23,604 nt of DNA. It comes from JBDNJM01 sp041687755. Its GTDB lineage: Bacteria > Planctomycetota > UBA1135 > GCA-002686595. Positions 1 to 8,300 of the stretch are shown one piece after another (positions within the stretch are counted from its first letter, which is position 1; every line of letters starts with the position of its first letter). A program made the position numbers and the translations under genes. The stretch spans positions 1 through 23,604 of the forward strand of contig JBDNJM010000150.1 in assembly GCA_041687755.1 (NCBI GenBank), read 5' to 3'. The notes under the pieces are model-generated. The model was not told the origin of the DNA and did not search any database. It was given only the letters and a program-made list of their open reading frames with translations.

Positions 1-104
1 CGACCGGCCCGGACCCCCCGACGGCCCGGCCCCCGACGGCCCGACCCCCCGACGGCCCGACCCCCCGACGGCCCCGACCCCCCGACGGCCCCGACCCCCC
101 CCCC
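1..104. repeat. C-rich degenerate tandem repeat
   Basis: About five and a half head-to-tail copies of a 15-17 nt unit close to CCCCCCGACGGCCCGA are visible. Copies begin near 14, 30, 45, 61 and 78, and differ mainly in the length of their C runs. The array ends in a run of ten C at 95-104, directly before the degraded kinase gene, and may continue upstream of the window. Length variation confined to homopolymer C suggests replication slippage, or a difficult region for sequencing. The units have no unique spacers, so this is not a CRISPR array. Confidence 0.85.
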
Positions 105-114
105 GAGTGCTCCG

Positions 115-2610
115 ATGGATCTCTCGACCCCGACTCGACCGTCGACCGCGACCGCCGCGTGCTCGAGTTGCTCGACGCGTGCCCGGAGCCGACACCGTCC
201 GAGATCGACGCCCGGTTGGCCGCCGTCGATCCGGGCCTGCGGGCCCAGGTGCGGGCCCTCTTGGGCGAGGGCGACTTGCCCGAGGCCTTCGTGAAGCCGC
301 CCGCGAATCCGCTCGAGGAGCTGGCCCGCGAGACGGTCCTGCAGCCGGGCGCGAAGCTTGGCTCCTACGAAATCCTCGGGCCCCTCGGCGAGGGCGGGAC
401 CGGGCGCGTCTACCACGCGCGCCAGGCCGCTCCGCAGCGCGAGGTCGCGGTCAAGACGCTGCGCTCGAACCTTGCCTCCGCGGACTCGATGGCTCGCTTT
501 CGGGTGGAGGCGAACTGCTGGCGCGGCTCCAGCATCCACACATCGCGCGCATCTACGAGGCCGGCATCGCGGTGTTGGAGGTCCAGGGGCGGTCCCAGGA
601 GCTGCCGTTCTTCGCGCTCGAGTACGTGCGCGACGCCGCGACGATCACGGACTGGGCGGCGGCGTCTCGCCCGGGCCTGAGCTCATTGCTGAACATGTTC
701 CGGCAGGTCGTGGACGCGCTGCACCACGCCCACCAGCGCGGGGTTATCCATCGGGACTTGAAGCCGGTCAACGTGCTCGTGAACACCGACGGGCAGCCGA
801 AGGTGATCAACTTCGGGATCGCGCGCGGAGGAGCTGGAGCTCGCCGACCAGGTCGCGACGCGGCTCGGCCAGATCCTGGACACGCCTTCGACGATGGCGC
901 CGCAGCAGCTGCTCTCCTGCGGCGCGGACCTCGACGTGCGCGTGGAGGTGTTCGCGTTGGGCGCGATCCTGTACGAGCTGCTGTGTGCCCGGCCGCTGCG
1001 GGAGCTGAGCGGGATCTTGACCCAGGCCGCCATGCGCCGGGCGCTGTTGGTGGACCCGCCGCGGTCCCGCAACCTGGTCCGGCAGCTGTCTCCGGACATC
1101 GAGGCGATCGTGCTGAAGGCGATTGCGCCCGAGCGCGAGGATCGCTATCCCAGCGCCGAAGAGCTCGGCGACGACCTGCGCCGGTATCTAGACTTCGAGA
1201 CGGTGCGCGCGCGCCGTCCGCACCTCGGTCATCAGGTGGCGCTGTTCGTGCGCCGCAGCCGGTGGGTTAGCGCGACGCTGGCGGCCGCGGTGCTGGGGCT
1301 GCTCGCGACGACGGGCTGGGCCCAGTCGAACCCGCTGCGTGCCGTGCGCGCGGAGCGCGCTCAGGCGGTGGCGACGGAGCGCGCTCAGGCGGTGGCGACG
1401 GAGCGCGCCGAGGGCCTGCGGATCGCCTCGATCGATGCCTCGCTGGACTTCCTGTCCGAGTTCGTCGCGCAGCTCGGCAACCTCCCGGGGTCGGTGGAAG
1501 AGCGTGTCGGTCTCCTCGAACTGGCGGCCGCGCAACTCGACGAGCTGGAGCGCGAGCAGATCCTCGATGCGGAGCGCCGCGGGCAGGTCGCCCTGCGGGT
1601 GATCGAATACGCGGCGCTGCTCGGCAAGCAAGGGCGCCCGAACCTGGGCCGACGCGAGGAGTCCTCGGCCGCCTACGATCGCGCGCTCGAGATCGCCGCT
1701 CGCGTCGGGCCGGACGACCCCCTGCGGGCGAGCCTGCTGCGGCTGCGCGTTGAGCCGGATCGCTTCAACCTCGCCCTCTTCGACGAGGATTCCGAAGAGA
1801 TCGCGGCGCTCGTCGAGCTTAGAGGAGCCCTGTTCGAGCCGTTCCTAGACGATGCCGCGCGGGGTGGGCTCGCCGGGGACGGGCTCGATGCTGAGCAGCC
1901 CGCAGCGTTGCGCGGCCTCTACAAGAGTTATCTCGCCAACCTGTTCAGCCCGCACATGGAAGCGGATGACGAACCGGCGGATATCGAGGTCATGCAGAGG
2001 ACCATTCGGCCCTCTGACGACGAACTCGCCAGGGAGCCGGCGGACGTGTTCAAGCAACTCAACGCCGCCATGTCCAAGAGCAACCTGTCGGTGCTGCTGC
2101 ACTCCCAGGGGCGCGGGGAAGAGGCGCTTGCGATGCTGGGACAGACTTATAGATGTCTACGAACGCTTCCTGAACGACGGCAGTATCGAGCCCGGCAAGA
2201 TGCGGCCGCGTCAGACGGAGAAGTACATCCTCAAGGCTGAGTTCGAGGGGTCGCTCGGACGCTTTGCCGATCAGGAGTCGAGCGCGGCGGCGGTGCTGGA
2301 TTGGACCAGCGAGGCGCGGGCAGCGGACACCGGCGACATGCACAATCTGACGATGCACTTCACCGGCCTCGAACTGCGTGGGGAGAGCCTGCTCGGTCGG
2401 GCGGAGCGAGCGCTTGCTGCAGGGAGCGCGGAGGATGCAAGCGAGCTGTTCGCGCGCGCGGTCGAGGAACTCGAACAGGCGCTCGACGTGCAGAATCTCG
2501 TGGGTGAGAACGGCACCCTGTGGCACCCGGATCAGCCCTCGCGGGTGGAGGCGCGACTGGAGCGGGCGCGGGCACGATTGTCGGAAACAGGCGTGGCCGC
2601 CGGCGATTGA
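115..2610 (+). pseudogene. Decayed Ser/Thr protein kinase with C-terminal helical (TPR-like) region
   Basis: The reading frame moves three times. From about 159 it reads through a glycine loop (GEGGTGRVY) and the VAVK lysine. It shifts near 507-512 into the frame with ELLARLQHPHI and the catalytic loop HRDLKPVNVLV, shifts back near 824-828 (ELELADQ...STMAPQQL), and shifts again near 2130-2145 before ending at 2610. A membrane helix lies near 1270-1320, followed by a charged helical region likely related to the TPR tails of planctomycete kinases. The Mg-binding DFG motif reads NFG, the usual DVFALG reads EVFALG, and APEQ reads APQQ. The true start is unclear: the first usable codon in the right frame is GTG at 159, but the frame is open further upstream and an ATG at 115 is one frame off. 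I infer a dead kinase. Sequencing error could explain the shifts but not the motif substitutions. Confidence 0.85.
1353..1412 (+). repeat. 24-bp tandem repeat inside the kinase pseudogene
   Basis: Two identical 24-bp units (1353-1376 and 1377-1400) plus half of a third encode ERAQAVAT repeats just after the predicted membrane helix. Because 24 is a multiple of three, the duplication keeps the frame and lengthens a juxtamembrane, probably coiled-coil, helix by eight residues per copy. Confidence 0.85.
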
Positions 2611-2790
2611 ACGCGCCCCCGAAATCGTGCGCTCGGCGTGTAGGCTGGGGGCCTGAACAGGGACGAAACGGAGAGGCTGACCGAGGACGAAGGCGCGCTC
2701 CCCGGGCGCCTGCAGGGCGCGGCGGGCGTCGGGTGGCGATCGAAGCGTGCCTCGGCGGCGGCGGGTGGCTGGTCGAGCTGCTCGAGACGG

Positions 2791-3314
2791 TTCCCGAGCA
2801 GGGAGTTCGACTCGACCTCGCTGAACGCGGTGGCCTGCTCGCGCGACGGGCGTCGGATCGCGCTTGGAACTTGGGGAGCAGGGGTCGTGCTGCTGGATGC
2901 CGCGACCCTCGATGAACGCGGCCGCTGGGTTCCGCCGCGGTCCGCGGTCTGGAGTTCGGGGGATCCGGAGACTGGCTGGCGGCCGTCTTTCGCGACGGGG
3001 CCCCGTCCTGCTGAACGGAGGCAATCTGACGCCGATCGCCCAGCTGCTGGACCTGGGCGCGTACGTCACGGGGGTGGATTTCCACCCGCATCAGGACCGT
3101 CTCGCGCTTGGGGATCGCTTCGGGAGGGTCCACCTGCTCGAGGTCCCCAGCGGGCGCCTGCAGCTCAGCATCAATGCGGCCCGGCATCTGGTGGAGGACC
3201 TCGAGTTCAGGCCGGATGGACTGCGCCTCGCCGCCGCTTCTCGCTCAGGGCTGGTCCTAGGTGCATGCCGTGGACGACTCCGCCCGGCGCGAACTGTTGC
3301 GACGCTCCGAGTAG
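2791..3314 (+). pseudogene. WD40-repeat protein remnant
   Basis: Four consecutive pieces in different frames together read as WD40 blades: LNAVACSRDGRRIALGTW, GVVLLDAATLDERGRW, then LEFGGSGDWLAAVFRDGA, then PVLLNGGNL followed by VTGVDFHPHQDRLALGDRFG and LEFRPDGLRLAAAS. The last piece ends at the TAG at 3312-3314. The shifts lie near 2950, 3001 and 3260. The repeating pattern of V-x-F/C-S/H-x-D/H-G-x-x-L/I-A plus L-L/W-D/E is the usual WD40 signature. No convincing start is visible in 2611-2790, where I recognise nothing else. In planctomycetes such repeats are often fused to Ser/Thr kinases, so this may be debris of a kinase gene related to its upstream neighbour. Confidence 0.7.
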
Positions 3315-3550
3315 CCCGTCGGCTCCGTTACCTGCACCGGCCGTCTGGCAGTCTGTCCATATTTGCTCTTGGACGAATGGCGCGCCTGTCGTCTCTGGAA
3401 GGGCGCAGGGGTGGGTGAAGGGGCCGACGCGAGCCGGCCCCGAGCCGGTCGACGGGGTATGATGCCCGGGTCTGAGTCCTCCCCTCCCAAGTCGCGCGCA
3501 GTGAGGCTGCGCAGCGCGGACCCGCCCCTGCTCTGGGGCCCTAGAACCTC
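3315..3550. other. Intergenic region upstream of the AlkP pair
   Basis: There are 236 bases without a supportable gene. The stretch should carry the promoter of the following cassette. A TATGAT hexamer sits at 3459-3464, but no matching -35 element is evident at the right distance. A short inverted repeat, GCGCAG-TGAGG-CTGCGC, lies about 50 bp before the next start codon. No clear Shine-Dalgarno precedes the ATG at 3551. Confidence 0.5.
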
Positions 3551-5737
3551 ATGCACGCCCCGGATCGCGCCGCGCGCACCCTCCTCTTCTTGGCGTTAAT
3601 CGCCATTTTCCTGCCTTCGCCGGCTCAGGCCTACATCGGGCCCGGTGCGGGTTTTGCCGCCGCTGGCTCGGCGCTCGTCCTGGTGGCGACCTTCGCCCTA
3701 GCGGCCGGCATCGTCGCGATCTGGCCGATCAAGGCCGCGATTCGCTGGCTGCGCATGCGCGGCGTGGCGAAGCCCAAGGTCAAGCGCATGGTCGTGATCG
3801 GCCTCGACGGCTTCGACCCGGACCTCGCCAAGCGCTTCGCCGCGGAGGGCTTGATGCCGAACTTTAAGGCGCTCGAGGAGCAGGGCTGCTTCGGCCCGCT
3901 CGAGACCGCCTACCCGTCGATCTCGCCGGTGTCGTGGTCGAGCTTCGCGACCGGCGTCGACGCCTCGCGGCACAACATCTACGACTTCCTCACGCGCGAT
4001 CCCTGCAGCTACATGCCGGCGCTGTCCTCGACGGACGTGCGCAGCGTGCCGCGCACGCTCAACCTCGGCCTGGCGAAGATCCCCTTCGGTCAGAAGGTCG
4101 TGACGCGCCTGCTGCAGAAGAGCCAGCCGTTCTGGAAGCTGCTCGGCGACAACTACGTGTGGTCTTCGATCATCCGCGTGCCGATCACCTTCCCGGCGCA
4201 GAAGTTCAAGAACGGCACGCTGCTCAGCGGCATGTGCGTGCCCGACCTGCAGGGTTCGCAGGGCTCGTTCAGTTTCTACTCGACGAAGCCCCGCAAGGCC
4301 GGCCACATCGGCGGCGCGCAGTACCAGGTGCGGATGAACAACGGCGTCGTGAGCTCGAAGCTCACCGGCCCCTCCGGCAAGGATGGGCACCCGATGAAGT
4401 CCGAGTTCTCCGCGACCTTCGACGAGGACACGCGCAAGGTGACCTTCGAGATCGGCGGTGAAAAGCACGAGGTCGGTTACCGCGAGTACACGCCCTGGAT
4501 GGTGATCCCGTTCAAGGGCGTCACGGGCATCGCGCGCCTGTACGTGCAGACCTGGGAGGGCGGCGACGTCGAGATCTACGTCACGCCGATCAACATCAAC
4601 CCGGACCAGCCGGCGATGCCGATCAGCCACCCGCTGGTCTACTCGATCTACCTGGCGAAAATGCTTGGGCCCTACGCGACGCTGGGCCTCGCAGAAGACA
4701 CCTGGGCGCTCAATGAACGGGTGATCGACGAGGAGGCCTTCCTCAAGCAGGCCTGGCTGATCTTCGAGGAGCGCAAGAAGCAGCTCTGGGACGTGCTGGA
4801 CAAGACCAAGAAGGGCTTCGTGACGGTCGTGTTCGACACGACCGACCGGATCTGTCACATGTTCTATCGGTACCTCGATCCGACGCACCCGGCGAACGCC
4901 GGCAAGGACACCGAGGTGCACAAGCACGTCATCCGCGACCTGTACGGGAAGATGGACGGCTTCCTGGCCGAGATCCGCGAGAAGATCGGTGACGAGAAGG
5001 ACACGGTCCTGATGGTCATTTCGGACCACGGCTTCTGCAACTTCCGCCGCGGCGTCAACCTCAACGCGTGGCTGCGCGACGAGGGTTACCTCACGCTGAA
5101 GGACGGCGCCACGACCGGCGGCGACTGGTTCGAGAACGTGGACTGGTCCAAGACCAAGGCGTTCACGCTCGGCCTGACCGGCGTCTTCATCAACCGCAAG
5201 GGCCGCGAGGCCCAGGGCATCGTCGAGCCGGGCGCGGAGCTGGACAGCCTCGTGCGCGAGATCCAGGGCAAGCTCGAAGCGCTCACCGATCCCTCGACCG
5301 GCAACAGCGTCGTGATGGAGGCGTTCGTGACGCGCGAGATCCAGAGCGGTCCGTACGCGGACCTGGCGCCTGAGATCCTCGTCGGCTATCAGCGCGGCTT
5401 CCGGCACTCCTGGGACTGCGCGACCGGCTCGACCTCGGAGCACGTGTTCACCGACAACACGAAGTCATGGTCCGGCGACCACTGCGTCGACCCGCGCCTC
5501 GTGCCGGGCGTCTTCTGGTGCAACCGCGAGATCAACACCAAGACCCCGAACATTATGGACATCGCCCCGACGGCGCTGGACCTGTTCGGCGTCGACATCC
5601 CGAAGTACATGCAGGGCGCGCCCCTGTTCGGACCCATCATCAAAGAGAAGCCGCCCGTGCTGCCCTACAAGACCGAGCCGGTTCCGGCGCCCGAGAAGGA
5701 GTCAGCCCCGCAGGCCGTGAAGGGGGGTGTGCAGTGA
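3551..5737 (+). CDS. AlkP-superfamily phosphohydrolase/phosphomutase, membrane-anchored (first of tandem pair)
   Basis: The 728-residue protein belongs to the type I phosphodiesterase / AlkP-superfamily group annotated as predicted phosphohydrolase or phosphomutase (COG3379-like). Residues 1-27 look like a signal peptide ending SPAQA, followed by YIGPGAG and a second hydrophobic helix (about 39-59) flanked on its C-side by basic residues (KAAIRWLRMR). Putative two-metal-site residues are D86 (GLDGFDPD), the nucleophile S125 (PSISPVSW), D432 and H436 (DRICH), D492-H493 (SDHGF) and H644 (SGDHCVDP). HNIYDF after the nucleophile is typical of this group. The substrate is unknown. The positive-inside rule would place the catalytic domain in the cytoplasm, which is unusual for the superfamily. 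It overlaps the next gene by four bases, implying translational coupling. The catalytic motifs are complete, so I expect an active enzyme. Confidence 0.92.
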   Translation: MHAPDRAARTLLFLALIAIFLPSPAQAYIGPGAGFAAAGSALVLVATFALAAGIVAIWPIKAAIRWLRMRGVAKPKVKRMVVIGLDGFDPDLAKRFAAEGLMPNFKALEEQGCFGPLETAYPSISPVSWSSFATGVDASRHNIYDFLTRDPCSYMPALSSTDVRSVPRTLNLGLAKIPFGQKVVTRLLQKSQPFWKLLGDNYVWSSIIRVPITFPAQKFKNGTLLSGMCVPDLQGSQGSFSFYSTKPRKAGHIGGAQYQVRMNNGVVSSKLTGPSGKDGHPMKSEFSATFDEDTRKVTFEIGGEKHEVGYREYTPWMVIPFKGVTGIARLYVQTWEGGDVEIYVTPININPDQPAMPISHPLVYSIYLAKMLGPYATLGLAEDTWALNERVIDEEAFLKQAWLIFEERKKQLWDVLDKTKKGFVTVVFDTTDRICHMFYRYLDPTHPANAGKDTEVHKHVIRDLYGKMDGFLAEIREKIGDEKDTVLMVISDHGFCNFRRGVNLNAWLRDEGYLTLKDGATTGGDWFENVDWSKTKAFTLGLTGVFINRKGREAQGIVEPGAELDSLVREIQGKLEALTDPSTGNSVVMEAFVTREIQSGPYADLAPEILVGYQRGFRHSWDCATGSTSEHVFTDNTKSWSGDHCVDPRLVPGVFWCNREINTKTPNIMDIAPTALDLFGVDIPKYMQGAPLFGPIIKEKPPVLPYKTEPVPAPEKESAPQAVKGGVQ

Positions 5738-7830
5738 GCGCGGCCCTTCAGTTCGGACTGCCGACGGCGCTGGGCCTGATCGGTTGGGCGACGGTGGGGG
5801 CGGGGACCGAGGTCCTGGCGCCTGCGGCCGTGCTGCCGTCCGGCGCTGAGCCGGTCGCGGTTCAAGCGGGCGACCTCGAGAACCCGCGCTTGGTGCTGCT
5901 CGGAATCGACGGCATGGATCCCGACATCCTGGTCGGCGTCATCGAGCGCCACCCGGACGCGACCCAGAATCTTCAGTGGCTGGTCGGCAAGTCGGGCATT
6001 CACGCGCTCGACACGTCGAACCCGCCCCAGAGCCCCGTCGCCTGGTCGAACTTCATCACCGGGCGCGATCCCGGCGGTCACGGGATCTACGACTTCATCC
6101 ACCGCGACCTCGAGAGCCGCGGGCCCGTGGCCAGCACGACTGCTGAGAACCCGGGCACGTTCTTCGGGCTGATCGGTGCGGGCACCGAGTCGACGCGTAC
6201 CGGCAAGCCGTTCTGGCAGGTGCTCGCCGACAATGGCGTGCCCGCCGACATCTGGCGCATGCCGATCAACTACCCCGTGGAGAAGAGCAACGGCGTCTCG
6301 TTCCCCGGGATGCTGACGCCGGCGATCGACTCGGCCTACGGCGAGGCGACGTTGTTCTCGACCGACGCGTTCATCGGGGCGACGATCGACTCGGACAAGG
6401 TCATCAGCCTGACCGAGGTGCTCGGCACCATCGAGACGGAGATCACGGGCCCGCCCGGACTCAGCGCTCCGCTGACGCTGTACGTGGACCGCGAGGCCAA
6501 GGCTGCCGTCCTGGACACAGGGCTCGAGCGGATCATCATGCAGCCGGGCGACTGGAGCGACTGGACCACTCTGAGTTTCAAGGTCGACACGTTCTCCAGC
6601 ATCTCCGGCGTCGTGCGCTTCTACCTGCGCCAGATCGAACCCGAGCTGGTGCTGTACGCCTCGCCGGTCAACGTGGATCCCGCCTCGCCGGCGATGCCGG
6701 TTTCGGAGCCCAGCTCCGCCGCGGCCGACCTCGCCGAGGCCATCGGCACCTACTACACCCAGGGCATGGCCGAGGACGTGAGCTCGTTCAAGGCGCTCAT
6801 GCTCGAGCCGGAGGAGTTTTGGCAGCAGTCGATGCTCGTCTACGAAGAGCGTCGCGAGATGCTCGACTACGCGCTCGACCGCTACATCGCCAAGCCCGAA
6901 GGCGGCGTGCTGTTCTTCTACTTCTCGACCGTCGACCTGATGAGCCACATGCTGTGGCGCTTCTACGACGACCAGCACCCCAACTTCGCCGCGGACTACG
7001 CGGGTGAGCTCAATGAGGACCTGACCGGTCGCGCGGGATCGCGCTGGAGCGAAGTCATCGACGACATCTACCTGCGCGTGGACCCGGCTCTCGGCCGCAT
7101 CCGCGAGCAACTCAATGCCGACGGCAAGCCCTGGGAGCTGATCCTGCTCTCGGACCACGGCTTCGCTCCGTACTACCGCAAGGTCAATCTGAACCGCTGG
7201 CTGCTCGAAGAGGGCTACCTCGTGCTGAACGAGCGGCCGCTCGACGAGGACGGCAACCCGACGCCTGAGCCGGATACCATCCGGATCTTTACGGGTGCCG
7301 TGGACTGGTCGAAGACGCGCGCCTACGCGATGGGCTTCAACGGCCTGTACCTCAACCTCGAGGGTCGCGAGCACGACAACCACGCCACGAAAGAGGAGCT
7401 GGAGCCCGGCATCGTGAAGCCGGCGGACGCCGATGCGCTGATCGCTCAGATCGAGGCCAAGCTCGAGGCCTGGGTCGATCCCGAGACCGGCGAGAACGTC
7501 GTGCTGAACGCCGTGCGCCCCGACGAGGCCTACGCCGGCACCGAGCGCCTCTCCGAAGCCCCGGACCTCTTGGTGGGCTACAATTTGGGGTACGAGCACT
7601 CCGACGAGTCCACGGTCGGGGAGATCAAGCCGGAGCTGATTCAGCCCAACATGGGTGGTTCCTTCAACGGCAGCCACCTGATCGACCCCAGCCTGGTGCA
7701 GGGCATCCTGCTCTCGACCCTCCCCGTCCGCGACGGCCAACACGGTCTTGTGGACCTGACGGTCGAGATTCTGGCGCGCTACGGCATCGAGCCGATCGTG
7801 GGCATGATCGGCGAACGCGTCCTGGAATAG
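5734..7830 (+). CDS. AlkP-superfamily phosphohydrolase/phosphomutase (second of tandem pair)
   Basis: The 698-residue protein is a paralogue of its upstream neighbour. I chose the GTG at 5734 because it overlaps the preceding TGA (GTGA) and has a purine-rich AAGGGGGG stretch just upstream; the frame is open further upstream, but that part lies inside the neighbouring gene. Putative metal and catalytic residues are D59 (GIDGMDPD), S100 (PQSPVAW), D401 and H405 (DLMSH), D474-H475 (SDHGF) and H648 (GSHLIDP). GGHGIYDF follows the nucleophile. The first 25 residues are mildly hydrophobic but lack an N-terminal positive charge, so a signal peptide is doubtful. Size and domain order match the first copy over the catalytic region, but this one lacks the YIGPGAG segment and strong helix. 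The pair may act on related substrates or as a heterodimer (inference). Confidence 0.92.
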   Translation: MSAALQFGLPTALGLIGWATVGAGTEVLAPAAVLPSGAEPVAVQAGDLENPRLVLLGIDGMDPDILVGVIERHPDATQNLQWLVGKSGIHALDTSNPPQSPVAWSNFITGRDPGGHGIYDFIHRDLESRGPVASTTAENPGTFFGLIGAGTESTRTGKPFWQVLADNGVPADIWRMPINYPVEKSNGVSFPGMLTPAIDSAYGEATLFSTDAFIGATIDSDKVISLTEVLGTIETEITGPPGLSAPLTLYVDREAKAAVLDTGLERIIMQPGDWSDWTTLSFKVDTFSSISGVVRFYLRQIEPELVLYASPVNVDPASPAMPVSEPSSAAADLAEAIGTYYTQGMAEDVSSFKALMLEPEEFWQQSMLVYEERREMLDYALDRYIAKPEGGVLFFYFSTVDLMSHMLWRFYDDQHPNFAADYAGELNEDLTGRAGSRWSEVIDDIYLRVDPALGRIREQLNADGKPWELILLSDHGFAPYYRKVNLNRWLLEEGYLVLNERPLDEDGNPTPEPDTIRIFTGAVDWSKTRAYAMGFNGLYLNLEGREHDNHATKEELEPGIVKPADADALIAQIEAKLEAWVDPETGENVVLNAVRPDEAYAGTERLSEAPDLLVGYNLGYEHSDESTVGEIKPELIQPNMGGSFNGSHLIDPSLVQGILLSTLPVRDGQHGLVDLTVEILARYGIEPIVGMIGERVLE

Positions 7831-7913
7831 ACGCGCCGCCGGCCCGACCCGAATTCAATTGAAGCGGCCGCTAGTCGGCCATCCGAGACCCCCCTAGAAA
7901 ACAGAGCAATCCC

Positions 7914-8111
7914 ATGTTTGGTGGAGCCAACAAGATCAAGCTGGACCCGGACCTGATCGAGCGCGTGAAGCAAGTATCAGAAGTCGCCGGCTACGCCTCC
8001 CACGAGGAGTTCATCACCCACATCATCGAGCGCGAGCTGGCCCAGTTCGAGGGCGCCGAGAGCGATGACGACATCACCGAGAAGCTGCGCGGCCTCGGCT
8101 ACATCAGCTGA
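7914..8111 (+). CDS. Small ribbon-helix-helix-like protein
   Basis: The 65-residue acidic protein lies 83 bp after the second AlkP gene on the same strand. IKLDPDLIERVKQVSEVAGY followed by SHEEFITHIIERELA has the strand-helix-turn-helix spacing of CopG/Arc-type ribbon-helix-helix proteins, including an SxEEF start to the second helix. The rest is an acidic linker (ESDDDITEKL) and a tail ending LGYIS. There is no strong Shine-Dalgarno before the ATG. It could bind DNA as a dimer and autoregulate the cassette, or act as a small protein partner of the phosphohydrolases. The lack of basic residues on the putative strand makes DNA binding uncertain. Confidence 0.8.
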   Translation: MFGGANKIKLDPDLIERVKQVSEVAGYASHEEFITHIIERELAQFEGAESDDDITEKLRGLGYIS

Positions 8112-8150
8112 CCCTCGCGGTCGCGAAGCGGCCGCGCAAATAATCGCTAT

Positions 8151-8180
8151 GGGAGCAGGGGACTTAGAGCCCGTGCTCCC
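8151..8180. promoter_or_regulatory. Intergenic hairpin
   Basis: GGGAGCA (8151-8157) pairs perfectly with TGCTCCC (8174-8180). After one G-G mismatch the stem continues for three more base pairs around an eight-base loop. It lies 40 bp after the small RHH-like gene and 120 bp before the membrane-protein gene. No T run follows on either strand, so it is more likely an attenuator, a processing site or a stabiliser of the upstream message than a classical terminator. Confidence 0.5.
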
Positions 8181-8300
8181 GTCGGCGTAGACCCGCTCTC
8201 CGCTCCGACTGACTTCGGAGCCCCCCGACCGCCCATTCCACCCGGGCGACCTCTCTCTCCCCCAGTCCCGCGGCCATCCCCCTATCCCGGCCGCTCCCCA

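Noticed and set aside
1..104. CRISPR array
   Set aside because: The units are contiguous without unique spacers.
3459..3464. TATGAT as a -10 promoter element
   Set aside because: No -35-like hexamer sits 16-18 bp upstream, so a single hexamer is not enough.
3698..5443. Long minus-strand open frame opposite the first AlkP gene
   Set aside because: It is a shadow of a real gene with strong GC bias at third positions; its translation is low-complexity R/V/D-rich and matches no family.
3551..7830. Tandem pair as sulfatases
   Set aside because: The nucleophile region lacks the C/S-x-P-x-R sulfatase signature and instead has the S-P-V-x-W form of the AlkP phosphohydrolase group.
7868..7885. GGCC-type palindrome after the second AlkP gene
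   Set aside because: Only four paired bases; expected by chance at this GC content.
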